46,255 nucleotides of DNA from UBA969 sp041694635 (GTDB lineage: Bacteria; Planctomycetota; Planctomycetia; Gemmatales; Gemmataceae): contig JBDNHI010000081.1 in assembly GCA_041694635.1 (NCBI GenBank), positions 1-46,255 on the forward strand, written 5' to 3'. Position 1 is the first letter of the stretch, and the number at the start of each line of letters is the position of its first letter. The position numbers and the translations under genes are program-made. The notes under the pieces are model-generated. The model saw nothing but the letters and a program-made list of their open reading frames with translations, was not told where the DNA came from and ran no database searches. Shown here piece after piece: positions 1 through 9,256 of this stretch.

Positions 1-371
1 CCTTTTTGGTATTTGAAAAGTACTGTTTTAGAACCGGTATTAACTGGGTTAGTCTCAAAGCAATGATATTCCAGGATGCCGTTCGGGCCTTCAGGGCAAA
101 CCCTTGGTTTCAACAACCAGTGCACATAACTGCGTAAGTCCCAACATTAATAATGATATTTATTTTTCCTTGGTCTAATAGATGCGGATGCCTCCCTTCT
201 TAAGTTTTCCTTGTCTTCCTTCCTTGATTTTATGAGAACTGTAATAAGTTTTAGCAAGCATTTGAAAGAATTATTAATCAATCTTGAAGTCCAACCATTC
301 AAACCGTGTTATTCTTCAGTTAAGATAGAAGCCATCAAGATATAAGAATTACTTTTTCGAATGGGTTTTTT
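1..371. other. Left-edge non-coding or degenerate region
   Basis: No complete gene is visible here. On the minus strand a short open stretch runs from about 146 to the window edge (reads ...SYVHWLLKPRVCPEGPNG...) without a good start. On the plus strand another frame is open from 3 to 137. Either could be the tail of a gene cut by the window, or chance. The sequence around 129-145, read on the minus strand as TTGGGACTTACGCAG, has the look of a short mobile-element end, but no partner end or transposase is present. From about 150 to 371 the sequence is AT-rich with no gene. Confidence 0.3.
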
Positions 372-1040
372 ATGTTCTTGTTCCACCTAGTAAATCGATT
401 TTTTATTCCCAGCCTTTTGCTATTAGTTGGTTTAGGTTTTGGCTTGGCCCAAGAAGACAACAAAGCCGATTGGATTAGCGTTGGAACTTTGCAAGGTAAA
501 CTTCTCGCAACTCCCAAAAACAATAAAATCCGAATTAGTCTCGAGCAGCAATTTGGCGAAATAGATCGAGATGTTAATCAACGGGCGGAAACTATGCGCA
601 AGAAGTTAGGCCTTGATCGCCAAAAAGCTTTAGGCTTGCCTAAAAATTCCCCCCAAAGAGAAAAGGCTATGCAGGAAATCGAGCAGGGGATTATTGACCT
701 GCAAAACCTGCGAGATCAAATCATCGTGATTCATAAACCAGGTGATGTCTTAGAACTTCCACTGAGAAAATCTTGCATTGTGCGTAGTTTATTACCCGAT
801 GGTGGCGTGTTCGATGAAAAAGGAAATATCAGGAATTACACCCTTAAACAACTTCGCGAAATGCGAGGTTCATCAAAGCTCCCTGGTTTTGCCTCAGATC
901 TAGAAAAACTGACCGAGGGGCAGGTGCTTGCGCTATCAGTGTATAAGAAAAAGCTTAAGGCAAAGATTGCTGAAAATAAGCCCAATCCAGAAGAATTTGA
1001 CCTGTTTGCAGGATTAATCATAATTTTGAATGTAGAATAA
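372..1040 (+). CDS. Secreted protein of unknown function, 222 aa
   Basis: I do not recognise a family. The first 26 residues form a typical Sec signal peptide: a hydrophobic run SLLLLVGLGFGLA followed by a likely cleavage before Gln/Glu. The mature part is highly charged. Residues about 55-115 are rich in Glu, Arg, Lys and Gln and probably helical or coiled-coil, followed by a more mixed segment (GDVLELPLRKSCIV, then LPDGGVFDEKGNIRNY) that could be a small beta domain. There is one cysteine in the mature protein. It lies 92 nt before the start of the frameshifted DUF1559 gene on the same strand and may share its transcript. A periplasmic or exported location is inferred from the leader only. 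Confidence 0.7.
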   Translation: MFLFHLVNRFFIPSLLLLVGLGFGLAQEDNKADWISVGTLQGKLLATPKNNKIRISLEQQFGEIDRDVNQRAETMRKKLGLDRQKALGLPKNSPQREKAMQEIEQGIIDLQNLRDQIIVIHKPGDVLELPLRKSCIVRSLLPDGGVFDEKGNIRNYTLKQLREMRGSSKLPGFASDLEKLTEGQVLALSVYKKKLKAKIAENKPNPEEFDLFAGLIIILNVE

Positions 1041-1132
1041 GAAAGTTCTGAGTGATTTTAACTTTATTTTTAAATGATTTTCAAGTATGTTTAATATATA
1101 TGTATTTTACAATTATCTTAGGGTTAAATGCT

Positions 1133-2058
1133 ATGAAATCAAAACAGGCCTTTACTTTAATCGAATTGCTAGTCGTAATTGCGATCATTGCAATTTTAAT
1201 TGGGCTGCTTTTGCCCGCAGTGCAGAAAGTGCGGGAAGCTGCTGCTAAAGCCCAATGCCAAAATAATATGAAGCAACTTTCTCTTGCAATGCATAACTAT
1301 CATTCCACTTTTAATAGTTTTCCTTACGGAACGAAAAGGGGGCCGCAGATGCTGGCCCAGGTGCGTGGTACGATGACTTTGCTTGGTATGTTTTAGTTGG
1401 CCCTTATATCGAGCAAGAAGCTTGGTACAAAATGTTTAACCTAAACTTAAGCTACTCCGATGCTTCGCATTTTGCTGCTCGACAAACTAAAATAAAAACC
1501 CACGGGTGTCCTTCCGATGGTATCAAAGAAAATGAATGGACTAGTACCAATTGGGCTCGAATTCGGGGTAACTATGTTGTGAACTGGGGTAACACCAATT
1601 ATGGTCAAATTACCAAGGCAGGCGTACTTTTTTCAGGCGCCCCTTTCTCTTTTAAATCAGGTAGAAATCTTAATTCCATTACCGATGGCACCAGTAATAC
1701 TCTTATGATGGCCGAAATTATTGCACAAGAAAATGTCACAGGGGGTTGGCAGGGCCCAATCAGCGAATCCACCCACTCTGTCGGTGGGCAAACCTTTAAC
1801 GGCTGGTATACTCCTAATTCAAAAAACTTTGACGAAGTTAGTAGACGATGTCCACCTGCTAGTGCCCTTAATGGAATTCCTGGCTGTACTTTAATTGCTG
1901 ATACTAACGAACAAATTTTGGTTACTCGAAGTAAACACTCAGGTGGAGTTACTGTTTCTATGTGCGATGGTTCTGTTCGTTTTATAACTAATAGTATTGA
2001 TCCAACCACTTGGCGAGGAATATCTAGCGCCCAAGGGGGCGAGGAGTCTCAACCGTGA
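1133..2058 (+). pseudogene. DUF1559 pilin-like protein, broken by a 1-nt frameshift
   Basis: The N-terminus has the prepilin-like leader and transmembrane helix (QAFTLIELLVVIAIIAILIG, then LLPAVQKVREAA) that opens planctomycete DUF1559 proteins. The C-terminus carries the family's end motif (CDGSVRFITNSIDPTTWRGI). The gene is split: the first frame runs 1133-1396, the second resumes from about 1342. Adding one G to the GGGGG run at 1338-1342 restores a continuous family-like reading (...KRG-AADAGPGAWYDDFAWYVLVGPYIEQ...). So a single-base loss in a homopolymer separates the halves. The start is ATG 1133 rather than an upstream codon, because it puts the short charged leader directly before FTLIELL. 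The stop overlaps the next gene by 4 nt. It is either a real pseudogene, a phase-variable gene, or a sequencing error. Confidence 0.85.
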
Positions 2059-2453
2059 TACGCTCTAAACTAATTGCTTTTTTTGCACTTCTAATAATCC
2101 TACCTCTTTTAGGCTGTAGCGAAACTACTGTTGGCTTTCCTTCTGCCAAATTGGAGGGAACCATCAGTATTATGGGTACACCTGTCGAAAAAGGTACCCT
2201 TCAAGTTATTTCTAAAGAAAAGCAAGGCTTAGTTACCCAAGGGCAAATCGCTGCAGGGAAATTTAAAATTCCTGATGCCCCCTTAGGAGAAGTTACCATT
2301 CTTATTCAAGCCACCCGGGCAACGGGAAAAATGAATAAAGAATACAGCTCTGAATTTCCTGAAATTGTTAACCTTGTGCCAAAGAAATACCAACAAGGAA
2401 TTCCCTATACGGTGAAAAAAGATGCATCGCTATTAGAGCTTGATTGGAAGTAA
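2055..2453 (+). CDS. Small lipoprotein, carboxypeptidase-regulatory-like fold
   Basis: This 132-residue protein begins with a lipoprotein signal (ALLIILPLLGC), so Cys21 would be lipidated and the protein anchored in a membrane. The mature part alternates short beta strands and glycines (LEGTISIMGTPVEKGTLQVIS, GKFKIPDAPLGEVTILIQA). That is the pattern of the transthyretin/carboxypeptidase-regulatory-like domains found in many planctomycete lipoproteins. The start is GTG 2055, overlapping the upstream stop (GTGA), which implies translational coupling to the DUF1559 gene. The same DUF1559-plus-lipoprotein pairing recurs at 27763-29194, so the two products probably work together at the cell surface. 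Function is unknown. Confidence 0.75.
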   Translation: MIRSKLIAFFALLIILPLLGCSETTVGFPSAKLEGTISIMGTPVEKGTLQVISKEKQGLVTQGQIAAGKFKIPDAPLGEVTILIQATRATGKMNKEYSSEFPEIVNLVPKKYQQGIPYTVKKDASLLELDWK

Positions 2454-2456
2454 AAT

Positions 2457-4862
2457 TTACTTTCCTAGTCGATTTAAAATATTGCGTGTGATAGAGCCAG
2501 TAGCAAAATCATTTCCTGAAAGCCCGTGTGCCCAATCTGTAGTGCCTACGGTAATAACCGTGCCATTATTGGAATAAGTTCCAATAACAGCGTTGCCATT
2601 ACGCCCCTTCTGCCAAAGTGCATACCATTCACAGTCATCGGGGTGCCAGCGTGCAGGAGAAGAAGCAAGGACGGTAAAGTTTTTAGGAGTGCCATCGGAA
2701 AAAGTAGGAAAAGGTAATCCATCTTTCCAGATAAGTTCACACCCATCACATTCATATCCGACAATAGTATCTTTGCCGCCAAAGGTAGAGTCTTTTTTTA
2801 GGGAAGTGTTTTGGAAGATCCAATGTTCAGGGCGATGCACAGAAAAAGCCCCCGAACCATCCATAAACTGACCATGACTACGATGGTATCCGCTCCAGAT
2901 AAAACCCACGCCGGTAAGCTTATTTTCAGGTCGTTTGGTCAGATGATGACTCCAAAGGGAGGAAAGTAACTTGAGGTCGCCTTTATCAAAAACAGGGTCA
3001 TCACGAAAAGCTTGCTTGAAGCAAACCAAAGATTTGCCTTCCTCTTCGCTACGCACTTGCCAGCAGCAGGTATTGCCACTAAAGAAGGCTACATTACCCC
3101 CCTTAGATATAAAGTTTTCGAGGTTGTCGCGCATGGGACTAGACCAATATTCATCGTGGCCAATGCTCAGAACCAGCTTGTAATTTTTTAAGATTTCAGG
3201 GTTGGTCTCGAGATCGCTGTTGATGGCGTAATCGAGTGAGAAACCATTTTCTTCAGCCCATTTAATAAAGGGAAATTCCCAGGAACGAAATTGCCCCGAG
3301 ATGGGTCGATCGAAGGAGACTTTTCTACCCTGCACCTTGAATTTGCCATTATAGGAATACAAACTGTAACCTCCCCAGTTGCAATAAGCATTGTAAGTAT
3401 TGGTGGAAAGCTGAAGAAGGATTTTCGAATCTTTACCGGGGTTTAAACTTCGTAAGACAAAGAAAGCTTCGCTAGAGAGAGTCTTTCCCTCTAAGGTTTT
3501 TACGGTAAGGGTTACATTGTAATAGCCACTACGCCAATCCTTAGGAATTTTAAAACTGAAAGTTTCAGCCCAGTTGCATCCATCCGAAGAAGCATTATCA
3601 GGAATCGGTTGCTGATTGCATGGGATATCCGTTTTATTAAAAACCACTTCTCGCTTAGCTCCTAGTCTTGCGATTTCTAAATGAAAGATTTTAAATGCGG
3701 AGGAAACTTTTAAGGAAGCTTTTTCTTCTGGATTAAAAGCGAGCTTATTAAAATATCCTTCGATAGGCGGCCTTGCTGCAGTTGGCCCAGGCAAAAGTGG
3801 CTTTAAAGTAGGCAGCATAACTTGTGCCTGCCTTAAAAATCCTAGATCCGTAGGGTGAGAACCATCAACGGTTGCTTCGCCATCTTCCCCCATAAGTGGT
3901 TCGCCCGGCTGAAGAAACAACCCAGTAATGCCGCGATCTTTGAGCCTTTGCACCGCTTCAGAATGTGCCTTACGGTTGGCATCATTCTTTTGACGAACCC
4001 CCAGAAGAATGCTGGCGTTCGTATAAGTCCGATCTTCCACCAGCAATATTGGAGTCAGAGGTTTTGCTTTTCGAAGTGCAATAACAAAAGGTTCCAGTCT
4101 TTCAGTAATTCTTTTTGGATCAAGATTAGGTAAGCAATCGAGAACATAAACTGCAGCATCGATTTCAGCAAAGAGAGGTACAAATTCAGAATCGAGTGTG
4201 CCATTACCTGAAAAACCCAGATTGATAACAGGCCGTTCCAGCATTCGATGCAGAATATTAGTATGAGCCATACCCGGCCTAGAAGCACATCCCCCTTGAG
4301 CAATACTGGTTCCATAATAGACGATTGGTTTTGCAAGGTGGGTTGGTCGTGGTGAAGCTTTATCAAACAGTGCTGTTTTCACAACGCCGATTTTTAATTC
4401 TTTAACACCGTTATAAAGAGGCAAATAAAGAAGGTACTCGCGCTTGCCCTTAGGTAAACCACTGGCAAGCATAGCTTTGTTTGCTTGTGCTGAAGGCCTG
4501 CCATTACTAACCCACTTCCAAGTTCCTTTATCATCACGGGCATAAAGATCGAGGCCACTAACCCCGGTTGCGGGCATATGAGGCAAGGCAAGATTAGGTG
4601 AAGTTAAAATCCATGAAGCATGTATTTCGGGTGAATCAGTAATGAACCTACAAGCAAGCCCAGAGCTATTGCGTGAAAGCTCCCAAACGGGTGGCCTTAC
4701 TATTTTTTCTGCCTTAGAGGAGAGGCGGTCGTAAGGCGAAAGAGTATCTTTCCACCCCTGATTTTCGAGCCCGAGTTCTGAAGCCTCTTTCCATTGATAT
4801 TTTTCTGTATCTGCCTGATTGAAAAGAACTAGAAACAAAAAAACAGTTTTGCATGAAATCAT
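2457..4862 (-). CDS. SGNH hydrolase fused to DMFA-like large domain, secreted
   Basis: About 801 residues from the ATG at 4862, which has an upstream GGAA and directly precedes a hydrophobic leader (VFLFLVLF). An in-frame codon at 4898 is less likely. Residues about 25-175 resemble the GxDLY domain that precedes some SGNH lipases (GLDLYARD near 103). Residues about 178-345 form an SGNH hydrolase: YYGTSIAQGG with Ser186 as nucleophile, NLGFSGNG, DCLPN, and the closing DGSHPTD with the catalytic Asp/His. Residues about 470-800 resemble the large-subunit C-terminal domain of N,N-dimethylformamidase-type proteins (NTYNAYCNWGGYSLY, LSIGHDEYWSSPMRDN, GGNVAFFSGNTCCWQVR). Probably an exported esterase or carbohydrate-deacetylating enzyme; the substrate cannot be told. 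It is convergent with the preceding lipoprotein gene (3-nt gap). Confidence 0.8.
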   Translation of the reverse strand: MISCKTVFLFLVLFNQADTEKYQWKEASELGLENQGWKDTLSPYDRLSSKAEKIVRPPVWELSRNSSGLACRFITDSPEIHASWILTSPNLALPHMPATGVSGLDLYARDDKGTWKWVSNGRPSAQANKAMLASGLPKGKREYLLYLPLYNGVKELKIGVVKTALFDKASPRPTHLAKPIVYYGTSIAQGGCASRPGMAHTNILHRMLERPVINLGFSGNGTLDSEFVPLFAEIDAAVYVLDCLPNLDPKRITERLEPFVIALRKAKPLTPILLVEDRTYTNASILLGVRQKNDANRKAHSEAVQRLKDRGITGLFLQPGEPLMGEDGEATVDGSHPTDLGFLRQAQVMLPTLKPLLPGPTAARPPIEGYFNKLAFNPEEKASLKVSSAFKIFHLEIARLGAKREVVFNKTDIPCNQQPIPDNASSDGCNWAETFSFKIPKDWRSGYYNVTLTVKTLEGKTLSSEAFFVLRSLNPGKDSKILLQLSTNTYNAYCNWGGYSLYSYNGKFKVQGRKVSFDRPISGQFRSWEFPFIKWAEENGFSLDYAINSDLETNPEILKNYKLVLSIGHDEYWSSPMRDNLENFISKGGNVAFFSGNTCCWQVRSEEEGKSLVCFKQAFRDDPVFDKGDLKLLSSLWSHHLTKRPENKLTGVGFIWSGYHRSHGQFMDGSGAFSVHRPEHWIFQNTSLKKDSTFGGKDTIVGYECDGCELIWKDGLPFPTFSDGTPKNFTVLASSPARWHPDDCEWYALWQKGRNGNAVIGTYSNNGTVITVGTTDWAHGLSGNDFATGSITRNILNRLGK

Positions 4863-5004
4863 TGTTGGTTCCTTAAACAGGTAGGGAAATTTTATCATCC
4901 ATTATGATGAAGCGCGGAGCAAGAAGTAAAATTTAGTAGCTTTCTATTGATGTAATTTTTATGATCATATAGGCAGGCTGCCTTTAATACCTAGAGAGAT
5001 TATT

Positions 5005-5595
5005 ATGGTCGAAATTCAACTGCCTGAAAAAGAAACTTACTCTAGTAATCCGATTGATTCTTTTGTCGGTTTGATGGTGGTTCTTATTGCTACCTTCATA
5101 GGTGTATGCAATGTGAAGGATGATAATATTGTACAGCAAATGCAATTAAAACAGGTCGAACGCAATGATAACTGGGCTTGGTTTCAGGCAAGGAATATTC
5201 GCCAAGCCGTTTACGAGGGAGTTGCAGTTGAACTTAGTATCCCTATGCCCAATGAAACGCCTGAAATTAAAAAGTTAAGGGAAGCGAAGTCTGAGGAGTA
5301 TCGAAAAAAAGCAGAATCGCAGGAAAAGAAATCTGGGGAACAAAAAGCTGCTGCAGAACTCGCTGAAAAAGAATACAACGAACTTAACGACAAAGATGAT
5401 CAATTCGACCTTTGCGATGCAACCCTTGCCTTAAGTTTGGCCTTGATGGGAGTAACTGCATTAACCAAAAAATGGTGGTTGTTCTACCTTGCATTAGTCC
5501 CAGCCAGCTTTGGTTTTATTATGGGATTAGCAGGTTTTTGTGGTTGGGACACGAACTTCGCAATCATTAAAGCAATCATCAAAGTATTGTCGTAA
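5005..5595 (+). CDS. DUF4337-family membrane protein
   Basis: A 196-residue protein with one membrane helix near the N-terminus (FVGLMVVLIATFIGVCNVKD) and two near the C-terminus (LALSLALMGVTAL; LFYLALVPASFGFIMGLAGF). Between them is a long hydrophilic, Ala/Glu/Lys-rich stretch (residues about 85-135) that looks coiled-coil. The Lys-Asp-Asp-Asn boundary followed by Gln/Asp-Asn-Trp-Ala-Trp-(Phe/Tyr)-Gln-Ala-(Arg/Lys) is the hallmark of DUF4337 proteins, which are found across Proteobacteria and Planctomycetes and lack an assigned function. The start ATG has AGAGAGAT upstream. It stands alone, divergent from the SGNH fusion and convergent with the sulfotransferase gene (3-nt gap). Confidence 0.75.
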   Translation: MVEIQLPEKETYSSNPIDSFVGLMVVLIATFIGVCNVKDDNIVQQMQLKQVERNDNWAWFQARNIRQAVYEGVAVELSIPMPNETPEIKKLREAKSEEYRKKAESQEKKSGEQKAAAELAEKEYNELNDKDDQFDLCDATLALSLALMGVTALTKKWWLFYLALVPASFGFIMGLAGFCGWDTNFAIIKAIIKVLS

Positions 5596-5598
5596 TAG

Positions 5599-6843
5599 TT
5601 AATCGCCCGCAAGGGAAAATTCTCGTTCAAACTTTTTACGAATATCAGATTCTTTTAAGTTAAAATCTGCAAGTGAGTATTTATGTGCACCAAAACGATG
5701 TTGTTTCTTCTTTGCTAAATAGTCTTGAAGTTTCTCATCGAGATTGTTTGGCACGGGAATATCGAAATGCACGAGGATACGCCTGACCGTTTCAATCGGA
5801 TTTTGAACTAAATTCTTGTAGGTTACATCCAAAAAAGGTTTGGCATGACTCGGCCATTCATCTCGAACTTTATACCCAGATTCTACCATTTGCAGTATAA
5901 ATTCAGTGGTTCGTTCACCCATAATCGAGGGATCTTCCTGCCTAGGTAAACAAAGCATCGAAAGCATCGATTTAAGGCTGATCATTGAAGGTATGCATTC
6001 AAGCGGGGTTCGATGGGTAAAAATAATTCGTGCATCAGGATAAGTATCAAGAAGCGGGCCCAAGGTTTGTAAATGAATGGGCGATTTTAAAGACCAAATC
6101 TTTTCAGGCAGGTTAAACGATAACGCTTGCAGATGCTTTTTATGCCATTGAAAACTATCATTGGTTTTGAGTTTTGCAAGGTACTCTTCATAGGTTTTTG
6201 GGTAAAAAAATATTGCAAAGAACATCGTATGAAAAGATGACATTAAGAATGGATTGCATTCTTCTGGTTCGCTTGCACCTAACTCGTGAGCACTTAAAAT
6301 ATCGGGCACTAGCTTAATCAAACCATCATATTCACCTTGTGCTTTTTTGATTTGGAATTGAATCTGTTGCGGAGTTGCTTGGCATAAAGGAACGGGAAGT
6401 TGGTGTGTTTCCCAGTTCAATAAAGGTCGGAAAGATTCTACCTGCGATAGTAAACCCTGTAGAAAGGTTGTGCCGGTGCGAGGTAAACCAATGACAAATA
6501 ACGGTGCAGAAATGGGTACATTATTAATTGCAGGATTAGTTTTTAAGATCTGAGTAAGATAAAGGCGCTTTTCTAAACAAGAGGATAAAAGCTGCTTTAG
6601 TATAACTTTACCCAAAGTATCGGGGTGGTTATGGTGCAAGAAATCTTGAATAAGATGCTGCATAGGTTCAAGAAAATTACCCGAACCAAAATCATCCAGC
6701 CCAGTTTTCTTAGACGCTACTTTTAATAAATGGTTAGGGTCAAGGTTAGCACCTCGCCATCCTAAGGTTGACGCTATTGCAAGCGATGCAGAGTAAAAAG
6801 CTCGCCAGCGTACAGATTTTTTAATTAGGCCCAAAATACACAA
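5599..6843 (-). CDS. Sulfotransferase family protein
   Basis: 414 residues. The PAPS-binding 5'-phosphosulfate loop is clear at residues about 115-128 (LFVIGLPRTGTTFLQGLL). The 3'-phosphate-binding segment is IIFTHRTPLECIPSM around residue 280. These are the two signatures of the Sulfotransfer_3 family, which moves sulfate from PAPS to a hydroxyl or amine. A basic N-terminal segment with a weak hydrophobic stretch (AFYSASLAIASTLGW) precedes the domain, and there is no obvious signal peptide. The gene begins 13 nt after the CotH-family gene on the same strand, so the two are almost certainly co-transcribed. The acceptor is unknown; lipids, glycans and small metabolites are all possible for this family. 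Confidence 0.85.
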   Translation of the reverse strand: MCILGLIKKSVRWRAFYSASLAIASTLGWRGANLDPNHLLKVASKKTGLDDFGSGNFLEPMQHLIQDFLHHNHPDTLGKVILKQLLSSCLEKRLYLTQILKTNPAINNVPISAPLFVIGLPRTGTTFLQGLLSQVESFRPLLNWETHQLPVPLCQATPQQIQFQIKKAQGEYDGLIKLVPDILSAHELGASEPEECNPFLMSSFHTMFFAIFFYPKTYEEYLAKLKTNDSFQWHKKHLQALSFNLPEKIWSLKSPIHLQTLGPLLDTYPDARIIFTHRTPLECIPSMISLKSMLSMLCLPRQEDPSIMGERTTEFILQMVESGYKVRDEWPSHAKPFLDVTYKNLVQNPIETVRRILVHFDIPVPNNLDEKLQDYLAKKKQHRFGAHKYSLADFNLKESDIRKKFEREFSLAGD

Positions 6844-6856
6844 CCCAAGTAAGAAA

Positions 6857-8422
6857 TTATTTGGTGACTTTAATAAGTTTGAGCGAGGTCATATCGAAGT
6901 AAGCTTCGCCTTTTTGTGAGCGCATTTCAAGAACGACTACGATTTCTTTTGGTTCTTTGACTTCAAATTCATAAGAGATTTTTTCCCAACCGGTGTTATC
7001 GGTAATGTATTTGGATCGCTCGCCCCCCGAAAGCCTAATGCCTACGCCAGAATTAGGTTCATTACGATTTTTAACATTAACGGCTTTGGCAAGAACTTCG
7101 ACCTTATACTTACCGGGGTCAAGGGCGATGGGTTTACGCCAACTACCAATAGAATCGGAAGGTGTACGAATATAGAGGCAGGTTTTTTCGTCGATGGAGG
7201 ACTGTAAAAGTAGTGAAGGGCCCGATTCTAAAGCAGGTTTCCAATCAGTCAGAAGTACTGAATTATCAGCACCAAACTGAGGGGGGCCAGAAGGAATTTC
7301 GCTTATGATCCGTTCTAAAACTTTTCCCCGTTCGATTAACTTTCGTTTCATATCTTCTGCACCGCCTTTAATATCTTTTGCTACCGCCTTAAGCTTTTCA
7401 GTAACTTCATCCACCCGAGTATTCATAGCAGAGACATGATAATTTTGGTTGTAAACTTTGCGTAGAGCATCGTTATAGCGCCAGTGCATTCCAGGGCATT
7501 GCATTAATTGATTAGCAAGTAAACAACTCATACCCCGTAAATCAAAATTAGGATCACCAAACATTTGATCCGCTCCCCAGATCATAAAAATAGCTTTATT
7601 GCCCTTAGAAGGATCGAAATAGATACGGTAATTATTACGGTTTCTGTTGTACCCATCCCAATGGCAGGTGATTTGCTCTAGGGCGATGAATTTCCAGAAA
7701 CTATCAATGTCAACTAAGGTGTCCAGCAGTGCAAGGCGCTTATTCAGATCGGGTTCTTTGCAAGCAGCAACTAAAGCTTTAAGAGGGGCTTGTTCATCTT
7801 TCTGATTTTTTTTACCAGAAAGAAGCTTTTTGGGTTGGTCAAGGTCTGCACAAAAACCACCATCATAAAGGTTGCCATCCGGTGAGTCAAAATTATGCTT
7901 TAGGAAGGTTCGATCTAAACCTTCTAAAAGAACATAAAGCCCTAAATCTCGTTTATTTAAATTAACTATGGCGTGGGTTACTCGGCCTGTGGGTACCCCC
8001 GCACTTCGTGAAAGTTCTCTAGTAATTAACTCGTGAAGATAAGAACCATCCTGCACGGAATTATTAAGGTGCACTTTATCAAGGCCATAAAATTTCTGCC
8101 CATCAATGAATTTGTCGAAATTTAAACTAAGCGCTGGTCGATCATCTAAACCTCGATAACTGCCAGCAGCACCCTTCAAATGAATGCCCACCATATTATA
8201 AGTTTGGCCACCTTCAACAGTAATGGTGCAAGGTACATAAGCCCGGTCAGCTTTGCGAAGCGCCTCCATCTGCTTAGGTTCAATTTCGATTGAAATCTTT
8301 GGAACTGATTTTGATGCAAAGAACGCAATTGAAGGATCCGGCGGCTTCGGAGGTTTTGGTGTCTTGACTTCCGCTTGCGCAAAAAGAGCCACTAATACCA
8401 AATAAGTTTTAAACATATTCAT
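6857..8422 (-). CDS. CotH-type protein kinase-like protein, secreted
   Basis: 521 residues with an N-terminal signal peptide (LVLVALFAQAEVK) and a Pro/Lys-rich spacer (KTPKPPKPPDPS). Residues about 40-330 match the CotH family: ISIEIEPKQMEAL and VGIHLKGAAGSYRGLDDRP at the start, the nucleotide-site region GLYVLLEGLDRTFLKHNF, then CHWDGYNRNRNNYRIYFD, and IWGADQMFG with the expected metal-binding Asp. Known CotH proteins are atypical kinases that phosphorylate spore-coat proteins, and related proteins are widespread outside spore formers. Residues about 390-520 look like an appended beta-sandwich domain. The gene lies directly upstream of the sulfotransferase gene. The start could be either of two close ATG codons (8422 or 8416). 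Confidence 0.85.
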   Translation of the reverse strand: MNMFKTYLVLVALFAQAEVKTPKPPKPPDPSIAFFASKSVPKISIEIEPKQMEALRKADRAYVPCTITVEGGQTYNMVGIHLKGAAGSYRGLDDRPALSLNFDKFIDGQKFYGLDKVHLNNSVQDGSYLHELITRELSRSAGVPTGRVTHAIVNLNKRDLGLYVLLEGLDRTFLKHNFDSPDGNLYDGGFCADLDQPKKLLSGKKNQKDEQAPLKALVAACKEPDLNKRLALLDTLVDIDSFWKFIALEQITCHWDGYNRNRNNYRIYFDPSKGNKAIFMIWGADQMFGDPNFDLRGMSCLLANQLMQCPGMHWRYNDALRKVYNQNYHVSAMNTRVDEVTEKLKAVAKDIKGGAEDMKRKLIERGKVLERIISEIPSGPPQFGADNSVLLTDWKPALESGPSLLLQSSIDEKTCLYIRTPSDSIGSWRKPIALDPGKYKVEVLAKAVNVKNRNEPNSGVGIRLSGGERSKYITDNTGWEKISYEFEVKEPKEIVVVLEMRSQKGEAYFDMTSLKLIKVTK

Positions 8423-8493
8423 TCTCCAAGTAATACCTTATGTTGAAGGGTTCACTCCCCGTTGTCAAGTACTTAACCAGATAGATAATTTTT

Positions 8494-9186
8494 ATGAAAA
8501 ACATCCTTTCAACTACCTTGGTATTTTTGATCGCAACATTTTTAGTAATGGCTCAAGAATATCCACATCCCCCTCTGGTTTGTCTTGGAGATTCTATCAC
8601 CAAGGGGTATCGGCCTGGCGTTACTAAAGAAGAAACCTTTAGTTCTCAATTAGAGAAACTTCTTTTAGAAAAAGGGTGTAAAAATCAAGTCCTTAATGTT
8701 GGTATAGGTGGGGAACGCACCGATCAAGCTCTACATCGCTTTGAAAAAGATGTTGCATCTAAAAAGCCTGCTATGGTTCTTATTATGTATGGTGCAAATG
8801 ATAGTTATATCGATAAAGGGAAAACCTCACCTCGAATCAGCAAAGAGCAATTTGCAACGAATCTAAAAGAGTTGGTGCAGAAATGTAAAAAGATTGGGGC
8901 TATTCCCCTGTTGATGACTTCGAATAGTTATGGCAGAAAGCCTACGAATAATGGCGCAGATAAAAACCCTAACGATCTTTTAAGCGAGTTTATGGTTGTT
9001 ACTAGGCTTGTAGCTAAGGAATCCAATACACTTTTAATTGATCATTTTGAATTTTGGTCGTTAGCTGATAAGTCAGGAACCGATGTCAGTAAATGGACTA
9101 CAGATCAGTTACACCCGAACCCATTAGGGCATAAAAAAATGGCGGAACTAATCCTGCCCATTGTTATTAAGAATCTTGCAAAGTAG
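8494..9186 (+). CDS. Secreted SGNH/GDSL hydrolase
   Basis: 230 residues with a signal peptide ending near residue 21 (FLIATFLVMAQE). All four SGNH blocks are present: LVCLGDSITKGY with nucleophile Ser34, NVGIGGERTDQA with the oxyanion Gly, IMYGANDSYID with the oxyanion Asn, and TDQLHPNPLGH with the Asp-x-x-His pair. The length is typical for a single-domain SGNH esterase. The likely role is removing ester-linked groups (such as acetate) from carbohydrates or lipids in the periplasm. It is divergent from the CotH gene, with about 70 nt between them as shared promoter space. Confidence 0.88.
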   Translation: MKNILSTTLVFLIATFLVMAQEYPHPPLVCLGDSITKGYRPGVTKEETFSSQLEKLLLEKGCKNQVLNVGIGGERTDQALHRFEKDVASKKPAMVLIMYGANDSYIDKGKTSPRISKEQFATNLKELVQKCKKIGAIPLLMTSNSYGRKPTNNGADKNPNDLLSEFMVVTRLVAKESNTLLIDHFEFWSLADKSGTDVSKWTTDQLHPNPLGHKKMAELILPIVIKNLAK

Positions 9187-9200
9187 AAATGAAATAAAAA

Positions 9201-9227
9201 TGGGCGAGAGATATTCTCTCTCGCCCA
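9201..9227 (-). terminator. Intrinsic terminator (stem 11 bp)
   Basis: A perfect 11-bp stem, TGGGCGAGAGA (9201-9211) with TCTCTCGCCCA (9217-9227), closes a 5-nt loop. Read on the minus strand the stem is followed by TTTTTATTTC (complement of 9191-9200), a classic intrinsic terminator for the DUF1080/Dabb transcript. It sits 15 nt past the stop of the plus-strand SGNH gene and may stop that transcript as well, though the plus-strand side lacks a clean T run. Confidence 0.85.
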
Positions 9228-9256
9228 GATAAATAAATCTTTAGATAAACCAAAGG

